Below are positions 12,422 through 24,800 of a stretch of DNA of 64,000 bases, in pieces. The DNA lies in the NCBI GenBank assembly GCA_026874595.1, contig CM049313.1:34749159-34813158 (forward strand), given 5' to 3'. A program made the translations under genes and the position numbers. The notes under the pieces were generated by a model. It did not search any database and was not told where the DNA came from. It saw only the letters and a list, made by a program, of their open reading frames with translations. How positions within the stretch are numbered: position 1 is the first letter of the stretch; every line of letters starts with the position of its first letter. The DNA is from Sipunculus nudus. Its lineage: Eukaryota > Annelida > Sipuncula > Golfingiida > Sipunculidae.

Positions 12422-14751
12422 TTATCTGGTACGTGCGACACAATTAGTCTACGCGGTCTGATCCATCCACAGGTGTGCTTGTGATGGTGTGTGTGGACGC
12501 TATTTGATGGGGGACAGGTGGGTCAGCCCCCCCCCCCCCCCCCAACACATTTAAAAAAGGTGACAAACCATATCCCCTTCCACAATTTGATAATTAATTT
12601 TAATCTAATTTTATCATTAAAAGGGCTCTCATTTCACCCCGAAAAATACGAGTTATTACACAAAATATGCCACAGTATTTCAATGTTACTCAAATTTATA
12701 TGTATATCAATTAACTGTAGTCTTTCATTAATGAATCCGACACTAAAAAGACTGATAATATGACATGATTCACCCGTACCCATCCAGATCAAATTGAAAA
12801 ATTACTGCAGATTTTTTTTATAGATTATATTTTTTAAGGGCAGGGGGTTTTATTTATTGCTGGTTTCTGAAGCAATACCATTATGTTATTTATACCCACA
12901 TTGCTTCAATATTGCTTACAATTTGATTGAAGATTTAAAATATTTCCAAACCGAATTAACGAAGGCTATACATCATGTGTTCGGTGACCATAATGTTGAT
13001 TCTTCGCCCAGGAGGATTAACGTTTGAGGACAGGAAAACTGAATGATCGTGATGGTGAATGAATGGCCCTTCAAGCCTTGATAACATTTACGTTCCGAAA
13101 CATGTCGCCGAATGCTAATGCCGATACAGGTTTATATTATGGGGCTATGAAAGCGCGCATATTGACATAGAGTTCCGTCTATATTGGGTATTTCTAACAA
13201 ACATCCCTGACGCAACAGAAACAGCCCGCAGCTGATTATTTGGTTTCCAGTAAGTTTTTTTTTTTTTTTTTTTTTTTGCAAGGTAAATTTTGCGTTATAT
13301 TCATGGGTAAAATGTTTTGTGATACCCAGAGGCGGTGTGTCTGCGGATTCAAAATAATAAAAGAGAAAATATCAATGAAAGTGCGTAGTAAAGAACGTGT
13401 TTTAAACTGGGTGTTGTGGTCGGGTCTGGCTAAGGGACACGGAATTACCATTATCCATCTAATCAGTGGGCTCCTAGCTAGAAGTTTTGCCTTTATATTC
13501 GGATCTATGGACACTCCTGCAGAAAGAAGCCCTCTAGTTCGATCGAGTAGTTTTGATAGTGTAACAGAGTCCGACATCAGGAGTCGAATAATCGTACAGG
13601 CCGGCAAATTTTTGACATTTAAATAATTATGTAGTTATTAATAATGCCCGAGTACCGAACTTGTTTCTGACAAATATAAATAAAGTGTGCTGTACATTTA
13701 ACTTCCACAAAAATAACCCTAGAAAATGATTATTATATTCCAATTTTGTTATTAAATATATTCCCTGGTAGTGTCGCCATAGTAACGCGTACTCGGGTCC
13801 GAGTCGGGTAACTATCGAGTGGTCGAGTTAAAAAAAAATTGCTTCCCGTTTTTAGCATTAAAGGAAATAGTTCGAATGTGTAAATACCACACGCATATAC
13901 CAGAGGACGATGAAGAAAGTAAAAAGACACGTTTAAAAGACCATTTTATTGGCAGCGGAATACAAGTGAAACCGGGAGATTGGAAGTTATAACGAAAAAC
14001 AAAATCCTATCATTTCAGTATCACAGGGTAAATTAACTCGGGAGACCGATAACTATATGTAGTCTAGGGTGAATTACAAGACACACTTCTATTCAAAACT
14101 GTACGAAAACTGCACCAACTACAGCTCAATACTACTGCCAAATTAAAGACATACTGAAGCCAAGGATAATGGGACACTGCATGCAACAAAATAGTCAATT
14201 TATTGTGCAAATGAATGGCATATCCGTTGTTTTTCATGATTTTTATTCAAGACATAATTGAACACTTCACTCAGTTCTATGTTTAATCAAGCATTTGAAT
14301 GAGAGAAAACCTGGTTTCTGGTTAATAATCTGGGAAAGGATCACCCTAAGTCGTTAGGATTTTAATTTTTTTTAAATCTACTTAGAAAACTACATATATA
14401 CAGAAAACAAACTGACCCCAAGTCCCTCTGACTGATAAATCTGCACCATCATCATATGATATAACTTTAGTTTACTGCAACAGTTCCGTACTGTCAATTT
14501 ACATTTTACTGCCTACATCCGTCAGTGTCATACACAGAGATACTGAAATACTGGTGTCCACAGAGTTATTCATGGCACATTCATACCCATTACCCAGAAA
14601 TCCGTAATTCAAATGCCTGTGCAGTGTTCTTTTCCTCATGCTTTCGTGCCAATGTTTTAACGCCATCATCTTCTAAAGTTACCAAGTCTTCACTGAACAT
14701 GTTTCCGACTTACTTTGCCCATAAAACATCAAAAGGGATTTGTCTGACTAA
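12422..14751. other. intergenic sequence with a 17-base C tract; no gene assigned
   Basis: A run of 17 C sits at 12527-12543 and a T run of about 20 near 13257. The stretch 13400-13630 is less AT-rich and keeps a frame open on the plus strand, but it has no convincing donor (see rejected items). The remainder shows nothing I can name. Confidence 0.45.
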
Positions 14752-15796
14752 AATTAGAATATCAGCAGAAGCTGACAAAAGCCCTCAGCCAAAAGAACAG
14801 TGTTTAAAGGTGGTAACAGTAACAAGTACTAAATATCTGTTCTCACATGGATGTATATCTGTACATGTCTCAGTTATAAATTTAAACTGGAGAGGTATGT
14901 ACCATGATTCATAATTAGTCCACCAAATGCTTCCTGAAAAATAAGCTTCTAAGTTTTATTCTATTATAAGCTCTGTGACCTTGAAAAGTAGGTCAAGGTC
15001 ACCCATCTTCGAACTTGACCGAGATTTTGTCGATATTCATCTTCACCAAAGAAATAAAATTCCTATTGTAAATCCTTTTAGAGATATCTCGCTCACAAGG
15101 CCAAAGTTGAAAAATCCAAGAAAAATTCATTAAAAATCAGAAATTGTAGGTGGCGCCCCCAAACCCAAACTTGTGCAGCAGTTACAGACCATCAGTCCCT
15201 ATGATCATAGTAAGTATTGTGAAAATCCACCAAATGGTTCCTGAGAAATAAGCTTCTGAATGTTTTTTTCTATAATCAGCTCTGAAACGTAGAAAAATAG
15301 GTCAAGGTCACCCATCTTCGAACTTTACCGAGATTTTGTCAATATACATCTTCACCATAAAAATAAAATTCCTACGGGGAATCCCATTAGAGATATCCCG
15401 CTCACAAGCCCAAAGTTGAAAAATCTGATAAAAATTCATAAAAAAATCAGAAATTGTAGGTGGCGCCACCAAACTTGTGTAGCAGGTACAGACTATCAGT
15501 CCAAATAATCATAGTAAGTTTTGTGAAAATCCACAAAATGGTTCCTGAGTAATAAGCATCTAAGTGTTTTTCTATAATTAGCTCTAAAATGTAGAAAAAT
15601 AGGTCAAGGTCACCCATCTTCGAACTTGACCGAGATTTTGTCGATATACATCTGTACCGAGGAAATAAAATTCTGACGGTGAATCCTTTTCCAGATATCC
15701 CGCTCACAAGGTAAAAGTTAACGGACGCCGGACGGACGGACGGACAGCTTGGGTGACGACAATAGCCCATCAGCCTAAGGGCTGAGGGCTAAAAAA
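14752..15796 (-). mobile_element. family-2 hairpin-ended repeat, near-complete copy
   Basis: Low end, minus strand: motif GGCTGAGGGCT, hairpin TCAGCTTCTGCTGA, then TATTCTAA, a CTRR-like terminus. High end: (CGGA)n then a palindrome with arms TAGCCCATCAGCC and GGCTGAGGGCTA and closing AAAAA at 15762-15796. The body is three monomers of about 300 bp. Each has GGTCAAGGTCACCCATCTTC and ends near the palindrome GGTGGCGCCACC or a variant. A second copy lies at 47963-48338. Confidence 0.7.
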
Positions 15797-16440
15797 CTGC
15801 GTAGGCCATCTGGTGCACAGATATTTACCCTATGTATATCTGGCCAATGGATATTTGAACTACGTATATCTGGGTGACGGACATTAGATCTACGTTTATC
15901 TGGTACACAGATATTTAAACTACGTATATCTGGTCAACGGATATTTGAACTACGTATATCTGGGTGACGGACATTAGATCTACGTATATCTGGTGCACAG
16001 ATATTTAAACTACGTATATCTGGTCAACGGATATTTGATCTACGTATATCTGGGTGACGGACATTAGATCTACGTATATCTGGTACACAGATATTTAAAC
16101 TACGTATATCTGGTCAACGGATATTTGAACTACGTATATCTGGTGCACAGATATTTAAACTACGTATATCTGGTCAATGGATATTTGAACTACGTATATC
16201 TGGGTGACGGACATTAGATATCCGGTACACAGATATTTGAACTACGTATATCTGGTCAACGGATATTTGAACTACGTATATCTGGGTGACGGACATTAGA
16301 TCTACGTATATCCGGTACACAGATATTTGAACTACGTATATCTGGTCAACGGATATTTGAACTACGTATATCTGGGTGACGGTTATTAGATCGACGTAAT
16401 TCTGGGTATCGGATATTGTGCCTCAGATAACCGGGTCTGA
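15797..16440. repeat. 30-bp satellite with A-B-C higher-order structure
   Basis: About 21 head-to-tail units, nearly all exactly 30 bp, sharing the frame TATATCTGG...CTACG. Three variants differ in the middle: A (TGCACAG or TACACAG), B (TCAACGG) and C (GTGACGGACATTAGAT). The order is ABC ABC ABC AB AB-C(shortened to 22 bp near 16201) ABC ABC, then a degenerate unit. The array starts directly after the end of the family-2 element. Confidence 0.9.
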
Positions 16441-18321
16441 TCAAAATTATGAGATTAAATGAAGCGATTTTCCGTATACACATTCAACGATTGCTTTGTA
16501 CTTTTTAGGAGCTACCATACCTAGCAAGCACAAGCAGTCATACTTTTGATAAAATTAATACTACAAAACTGCTGCATTATGAGCCGCCCCTGTGTGAATA
16601 CAGGACAAAAAGGAACGTCTGCTTATTGAAAGTGACAATAAACAGGGGTTCTTCACCATTTGTATATTATCCTAGTTACTTCATTTCAGCTTAGCCTTTA
16701 GCACATAAATTTTACAAATATTGAGAATGTAAAAAATAGTTTTTAACTATTGTTATTACTTAAAACTTCAAATTTTTATTTTGTTTGAAAAAATAAATGT
16801 TTTAATAAGTTAAAGATTTCCCCATAAAATTATGAATTATTTATTTAAAATGAAAGAAATGAACAGTGTAGCTATTTTACTGAAGCAGTTATTTTCTCAT
16901 TAATAATGTTCTAATTTACACTTGCACCGTTAACTACTAGATTTAGCTATGCTGGCTAAATACATTATACAAATGCTGGCATGCAGTTATGTTTATATGC
17001 ACCAAGCTTCACTTATATACTACTATAATATTATTTCATTAGTTAAAATATTATGCTAGGACAGACAGTAAACAGATTCAAGTGTCACTGGCTACTCATT
17101 CTAGGTGGCTCCACATCATTTCACCTTACTTTTAACTTTCTGAAATATCTATAACTGCAGTTTAAAAGACCTCACTAAACTTTAACACTAAATACAAAAG
17201 AAACAAGTACGATTCTCTCTGAAGGTTGTGGCCTCTCTGGTAAACATAACACAAGTTCCTGGGTACAACAGTAAGAGACTGTGTGGTAGTTTGTGCAATA
17301 ATACCCTAAGTTACTATAATACATGGTGGTCTTCTCATTATGAACTCTAATTTCTCCTAATCAAACTTTCTTGGACTTCCACTGGAATCATCCACTCAAT
17401 AATGAAGCAAGTAGCAGCTGAATAATGAAGCTCTCATTTATCTACAGGTCTAAATAAGCCATTACATATGACCAAGAGGCAAAATCAGTATATATATAAC
17501 ATAAATACATTTTGAAAGATAAGCAGGATTAAACATCACCAAGTGAGTAATCACAACATATGTGAAAAAAATAGCTATCACTGGCCCCTGGAATCCCTCG
17601 ATTGACCATGGTGACTGTACAGAGCTTGAAAGACCTCATATGAACCGGGTGTACTCATCCCATAACAACTGTACAGAGCTGGGAGATCTCCATTGCTACA
17701 GTAAGTGTATCCAAAGGTGACCTCATCTATACGACAACTGTACATATCTCCATGGTAACAGCAATGCATATGCACTCAGTGACCTCATTTCTTTGACAAC
17801 AGTTCAGTTTTGCACTTAGTGAGCTGGTCCCAATGCCAATTGTATCATATTCATTTGGCAAGTTTCATATTTACTCTTCCTCCATTGGTCAATACACCAC
17901 AGGCACTATGTTTCTACCTTTCCTAAGGCAGAGGGGATAAAGTACAACATATGTACTTATGATGAAAAAAAAATATTGTTAGGACAAAATGCTTGTTAAA
18001 GCAGTATACAATAGCATATAAAGTATCTCATTAAACCATACAGAATGACCAAACTTGACTTGATACAATTATATTCAAGGTAAAACAAAGCAGTCAAAGA
18101 CAGACTGGAGTCCTGACTGCATGTGCATCTTGCATGTTAGTTACAAGTTAATTTACATCAGGCACAAACCAATGAATACAATATATAACCAGCCATCAAT
18201 TCTCTTGGTCAAGTCAAGATATAACATGCTTTTAGCTTCACTTGTGGTAAATACAGTTACAGCACAAACCATCTATATCATTATAAGATATGTTTCATAC
18301 AGAATGAGCTTAAAACTCAGC
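16441..18321 (-). other. 3' UTR and downstream flank of fibrillin
   Basis: No coding signal. The fibrillin stop codon is at 18322-18324, so the first part is 3' UTR. Candidate minus-strand AATAAA signals are at 16840-16845 and 16775-16780, which would give a 3' UTR of about 1.5 kb; I cannot tell whether either is used. At 17590-17820 a degenerate repeat of about 60 bp recurs (CAACTGTACA...CTCCAT...GACCTCAT). Confidence 0.4.
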
Positions 18322-18825
18322 TCAAGATATGTGTACTGACAATCTGATTCTCTCTCTGCCGAGCCGCACTTTATTATTTATAAGTTCTCCTTCCCCAAGA
18401 ATTGGTCGGCATTTAACTTGGATGTTATAGATACCCCTCCTTTCAACATGTTTGGCAAACTGTACAATTTGAACCCCCTTGTGCTCTACAAGTTTAAAAA
18501 TGTTGTTTTTGTTTCCTTTGCTTAACCAACAAAACTCGTTGTTTTTCAGAGCTGTTAACGCAGGCATGAGCTTCATCAACTCTACCCCTGGCTTAGTGTG
18601 TGAACGTCCAATGTAGAGCACTAATGGCGCCTCCTGGCCACTGTGTCTGGAACTACCAGGGATCTGGGTAGCTGCAGTTCCATTGAAAGATTTCTTGACT
18701 GGTTTCTTCACTTTTTTATTGGCCTGTCTGCCTCCCACATTAATGATACCCTTCGCTAATGGTTCCAGTGTAGGCACCGCTGGAGGCTTACCATGGGGTC
18801 CACTCACATCTATGATCTTACTGGC
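18322..18825 (-). CDS. FBN: fibrillin exon w24: C-terminal propeptide and stop
   Basis: The acceptor ends CCCCACAG; the exon opens in phase 0 with [15 protein letters not shown] and ends VHIS then TGA at 18324-18322. The first 60 residues are basic and disordered ([14 protein letters not shown], with an N-glycosylation sequon). The rest is the conserved fibrillin C-terminal fold: [50 protein letters not shown]. The MPALTAL block matches LPALTTL of human FBN1. In mammals this fragment is cleaved by furin during secretion (asprosin in FBN1). Whether it has a hormone role here is unknown. Confidence 0.95.
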   Translation of the reverse strand, partial: ASKIIDVSGPHGKPPAVPTLEPLAKGIINVGGRQANKKVKKPVKKSFNGTAATQIPGSSRHSGQEAPLVLYIGRSHTKPGVELMKLMPALTALKNNEFCWLSKGNKNNIFKLVEHKGVQIVQFAKHVERRGIYNIQVKCRPILGEGELINNKVRLGRERIRLSVHIS

Positions 18826-21800
18826 CTGTGGGGAAATAAATATTGACATATAAAAATACTACAGAGCTTTTAATCTTGGCTTGAAATTTACAGATATCTT
18901 TTTTGCCATGATAAATATGTATAATTTTTAACTTTTCTCCTTTATTGGAAGGGGGCCTCTAACCAAGCCACAGTTGGGCTTGTTTGAATTGTGTACACAA
19001 AATATCTGCTCTGATTTGATTTAGTTATGAACTTGCATTTCTACAGGTAAATTATAGACAAAAATGTTTCATACTCAAACATGAAGTCCCTCTTAAAATC
19101 ATCTCTACATATGAAAGACACATGTATTTTATTTAAACTTATTTATTTTATATGGATTGTACAAATAGTTATTATAACTAATCCAAGCACTCTCTATGGC
19201 TCCGATGATGGCGTTCTGTAGTCTGTAGTACAAAGAACTAAAATTATACAGCCACCATCTGAAATAATACATCAATCAATGATTTCTGCTTTTTATCTCT
19301 GATCATAAACACCTAATCCTGACATAATAAGCTCATTCAATATTTATTAATTGAAAAAATCATGTTTGGCATGCAAGGTCTACGGCCAATCCTGACTGAC
19401 AGTAATATTATAATGGCGGACACTACTAACCTGTTCTTCTGAGGCTTCACTGGCTGCCTCCTGCTCTCCAGTGTCTCTTTTCAGCCTGGAGTGTTCATAT
19501 CCAAAGTTGTCATAATAATATGGATAATCGTTCTGGTACTCATAGTCACTCTGATATCCTGGTGGACTGGGCTGATATCCTGGAGGACTAGGCTGGTATG
19601 ACCTGTCATAACCACTGTTATGGGAGGCGTAACCTCTGTTGTATGAATCATAGCCGCCCCGACTGTCAGAGTAGTAGCCATCATTACTGGGTCTCTGGTT
19701 GTGACTAGGCCTTGGAGGTGCACCTCTCTGTCCAGTACCTCCAGTTCCCTTGAATGGGTGCTCCAACGGCACACTCTCACCATCCAGACCACAGTTATAG
19801 CAGCCCTCACCAGGGGGCAGATTAGGCTCACCATCAGGAGCAGGGACATGTGGCAGTTCAACACCAGGTGGCAGGTGTGAGCCTGGAGGACTGACAGTTG
19901 ATACACAATGTCTGAAAGAAAGATTATACACATATATAAATGTAAGATGGAGACGAACCATTAACATGATGACAGAATGCTAACAAGTGCTCAGGGTGCT
20001 CAGCTGGCATCTTTCCTGTATGATCAAACATCTGTAATTTGTACTGAACAAGTGACTCAAGACCAAGGCAGCTCAAGTGCAATGTGTGGCTGTTTCTGCA
20101 TGAGTATTTGGTACACCAAGCAGCAGTGATTTCAACAAAAGACATGTCTCATTATTCACTAACTTTATCAATGCTTGCACAAAGAATTGAAAAAGGGGCT
20201 TCTCCTTTTCTATATATTGACATAATGCAGAAATATCAAAATCATCCAAGAAAAATTTAATCAAATTATCAAAATTATGATAAAACTTTAGGTTATTCCT
20301 ACTTTTCACAAGGAAAAAGCGTATTTCACTGTGTTTTCTTTTAAGCTTTACATTACTGGTTGAGTTCATTACAAAATATTTGTAAAAAAAAGTTATGCTA
20401 CTTAATTAGCAAAGTGCATGAAAAATAATATGATATCAGTTTGATTGGTATGATGAATGTCTTGATTCGGTCAGCACAATAAGGATTCAGCTAACACCAT
20501 GGTTCTGCTCCTGATTAAATTAAGTACACTCACCCCTGACCTATCCTCTGATAACCACTTGGACAACCACACATAAAGCCCTGCAGGGTTGGCAGACATC
20601 CGTAAGTACAGGGCTGTCCTCCACAACCGCTACCACCAACACCTGTCAACAGTTTTCATCAGGAATCAACCATAAAATCTAAACATCAAACAAAATTCAG
20701 CTACACTGTTATATGTTTGAGAGGTAGGTCAGGACAGAGGCTTCATTTTCACCTGTGTCTTTCTGTCTGTACTTCCATCTGTTAATTCATTTATCTTGTC
20801 CTTCTGCTGTTTGTTTGTCTGGAAGGAATCTCAAAAGTTATAGACAGAATTAGTGAATTTATTTTTACCAGATTATGAGAAACAAACAGGTTAAAGCAGA
20901 TTTTTTTATATAATTTTTTTAATCAACTTTCCCATATTATTTCCACTCTTCATCCATGACAGTTGCCTGATCAAAAAGACCTACCGACACAGCCACGTCC
21001 CTGTGGGTCATACACACTGCTGCCGCTGCAGGTACACTGGAAGCTGCCAGCCGTGTTGAAGCAGCTCGCTGTGCCACACCTACCAGGCTGGTTACACTCA
21101 TTCTCATCTGCAACGGAAAAATTGTTTCATGTGTTAGCTTGGAATTCTCCTTTGTAAAAAACATTTTTTTATTAGTAAATGCATTTAAGTTTTGTTGTAG
21201 AAAACATTCCAATTTATGTCATTTGTAAATACTGTTCAAGATTTTCAATTATAAATCACATTGATTTCTTTTTTATCTGTACATTACAATTAACCTTCCT
21301 CAGCTGTACATGTACGAAAAAACAATGTTATCACCTAAAATTAACATTTAGGGTTATTCAACTGTAAATAATGACATTATTTTTGAATTTATCTATAAAA
21401 TTCATTTAAAATTTCTTTTTTGTAAATAACATTTCTAATGCTTTAATTTGTAAATAACATCTGATCTGTTTTCAACCATTATTAGCATTATGGTAGTACA
21501 CACTTTAAATAAGAATAAACTCAGTCACCATGAGTAGTTCAGAAATTTTTTGCAAGATCAGGGTCTGAAAAGGACATTGAAATAATTACAACTTGAAGAT
21601 ACTCTGAAAAGTGGTAAATTATCTGCAGAGAGAGTCTGGTGATCATTAAGACCAGTATCTTCAAACTAGGAATGCTTGAATGACCAGCTTGCCCTCATCC
21701 ACAAATTATAGTACTGTTACTTCCCTCCTTATGTCTGCCACTAGCCAATGCATGTCTACATGTCAATCAGTTGACTATTGGTGTGTCCGCTACATATGAG

Positions 21801-24800
21801 GCAGTTAGTGACTCCACCAACTAGGCACTGCCCACACTAAACCATGATATCTCACCCTCTCTGGGACCAGCAGTTGAGCAGAATGGAGTGTCAGCTCCCA
21901 GGTGCAACAGAATGGAGGGTTGACTTACAGCTATGCCTGTTTACTCCTGTTGCTACCTACTTTTAAATGGCAGTCAGGCTACATACCTAGGTACGCCCAC
22001 TGTAACTTCATGATTAAATTACCCAAAGTGATGCAGTTTGATAATATGAGAGTTTAGAGTTTAGTTTCATTTCAATTAAACACTGCTGTGATATTTTCCC
22101 ACCAGAATTAAAAAGCAAATTACAGTACGATGCACATATACAGGATGACTTATAATTTACCAATGCACTGGTTCCAGTAGAAATGTTGGATGAACCCAAC
22201 AGGGCAGTCACATCGGTACGAGCCGATGATGTTGACACAGCCATACTGACAGCGCAGTTCGTCATCACATTCATCCGTGTCAATGCACTTTGTCCCATTG
22301 ACGTCTGGCTTGAACCCACGAGGACATGTGCATGTGAAGCTACCTTGTGTGTTCTCACACTGTCCACCAGGTTTACACATCTCTGGATTCTCACACTCGT
22401 CAATGTCTGAAAGTAAACACAATGCATGACATTTCATGGATCAAAGCCCTAGACATTTTACTTGGGGCTCTCTTCAACTCTTTTATTTTATTTTTTTTTT
22501 TTTTGGTGGAGGTATCTGCCTCCATTTTTAAATGCTGACTTATCTAATTCTTAACCTAAGTATGTCCATCTGCAGAGTTTCCATTTAGGTATGGGACTAC
22601 TTGACAGGGCGGTAGCACTCGCTTCCAGTCATTTGTATTTTGTATCCTGGTGTCACCCTGGACCGGTGTCTACCGCATCTGCAGGGCCTGGGTGTGTTAT
22701 CATCCCCATTGCTGGGTCATAACACTGAGGAACCCCCAAAGACGCACTCGTATGTGAGTGATACACGGCTGTGGGGCACAGCCTTCCCAATTAGCCTGCA
22801 GAGCGCTCACCCTGGGTGGGGCCGACCGTGAAAAACCTCACCGTCTTGACTGAGATTCGAACCAACGATCTCCTGGCTTTGAGTCCTGTGCTCTACCCCT
22901 GAGCCACAGAAGCCAGTTGGCTCTCTTCAACTCACATTATTTACTACCAGATGCTACAAAAGAATTATTTCAAGACCTATAGTTAGCTACATGGTTCTAC
23001 TAGAAAATTTTGCTAATACATGTATTAGCAATTCTCACCTGATGTTTACTTACCTTCACACTTTCCATTTGTTTTCTTGTAGCCTTTCCCACAACCACAT
23101 TCGAAGCTTCCAGGAGTGTTGATACAGTCCTTATCACAGTTGTCACGTCCCAGCTCACACTCATCAATGTCCACACAGTGTCGCTGATTCTTGTGCAAAT
23201 TGTAGCCATCCTCACAGGAACAGATGTAGCTTCCTGCTGTATTCACACAATGCTGCTCACATGGAGATGGATCAAGGTTACATTCATCTATATCCACACA
23301 CAACGAGCCGCTCGGGTCTGTCTTGTATCCATTATTGCACAGACATCTGTAGGAACCCATGGTGTTGTAACAGCGTCCATTTACACAAGCACCAGGCATT
23401 CTTGCACATTCATCAATATCTGTGGAAAAATTAAGAAGGGATAACAATAATGCATGTTCTTCAAAACACAAATATAATAAGGCAGGGGCAGACACTAAGT
23501 GTGAAAATTAAAATAGACCCTTTTCTTATACACAAGGTCGCCTTATACATGTGTGAATATGGTAAGTGTTAAAGTTATAAAAGAAAATATTTTTATATAT
23601 CAGTGCAAAAGCGCACAATGGATGTACAAACTGTATGTTCTTCATTTTAAAATTTTGCATCCTGATGGTTATCTTTCTTCTGTCTCACAACAACACTATG
23701 TTGTAGAGTCAGAAGAGTCACAAATGTAAAAAATCACATTTTTTCCATTGCACGTGATAAAAAGGATGAGTGATCAATTAAGAATCAGTCACAAGATGGT
23801 AGCAAAATGCACCATGTTCCTGTGGCTGAACCTGGGGTGGCTCCCTCCAGACAAATGGATTAAAGCATTATCAAAATCAATCCATGATGCTTAGCTGTCA
23901 GTGTGCTACACCTCCTTAACCCAAGACATGATACAACATGATGATGTCAGGGGTTTGACATCTCTGCAAATGTCTTATCACATAATAATATGAATATATG
24001 AGGGATTCACTCCTCTCCAAGTCCTTCATGATAAGAAGAACTAGTACTCATCATTCTGATTAAGTGACGCTTATTCATAGCTGAAATGTTTGGGTTAATT
24101 TTGGTGACACCAAAATTACAAACAGCTTGGAAGCTTCTTTCTTATGTGGATGATACAGGGGTGACATTCGTGGATGTGATTATTTTGTTAATTGTTCAGT
24201 GACTTACCTTTACCAGTTCTGTCAAAACCTGGCCCGTTTGGACATAACAACTTGTATTCCGCTTAAAAGAAACAAAATTAAACAGATGAGCACACCTGTT
24301 ATTCATGCTCTAATTTGAAGCATCAAACTGGTCATTCCTGGTGAGCATTTAGAACATAATATTCCTTTTCTGACAAAAAGTCTGTTATATGTATATAAGA
24401 GTTTGCCTGTCAACTTGGTTGCAGTGCCTTGATGAATAAGAAACAGAGGTGCATTTTATTCATTACAATTAAAACATAGGGTAGTATATAATTATCCTCG
24501 ATTATGCACATATATCACTTAGTTAATATATTATCATTCTGAGTGTTATTCAGTGTTTCCCCAACACTTTCCCATTCATAGTTGTGTCTAACTTGAGAGA
24601 TGATCAGTTACTTAAGTACTTACAAATATTCACCGTAATATGTTTGTGACTGTTAATTAATTAGATAATACTAGCAAATACCCGTGCTACGCACGGTTTG
24701 GGATGAATACGACAATCCGTACGGTGGTATCAGAAATCCACAGAATATCTGGAGATACGGAAAATCACACAAATCGCGTTACGCTATTTATATATAGATT

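Noticed and set aside
13507-13626. Possible first coding exon on the plus strand (MDTPAERSPLVRSSSFDSV...)
   Set aside because: The peptide looks protein-like and the local composition is less AT-rich, but no consensus splice donor follows and the frame stops after 39 codons. No domain recognised.
15797-16440. CRISPR-like array in the 30-bp repeats
   Set aside because: No spacers; three variants in fixed cycle; eukaryotic context.
19481-19933. 150-codon frame overlapping exon w23
   Set aside because: Out of frame with the neighbouring exons; the in-frame reading gives HCVS, CYNC and RLKR.
20937-21212. 91-codon minus-strand frame overlapping exon w21
   Set aside because: It is a shifted frame across the cbEGF42 exon; the correct frame gives DENEC and six cysteines with proper splice sites.
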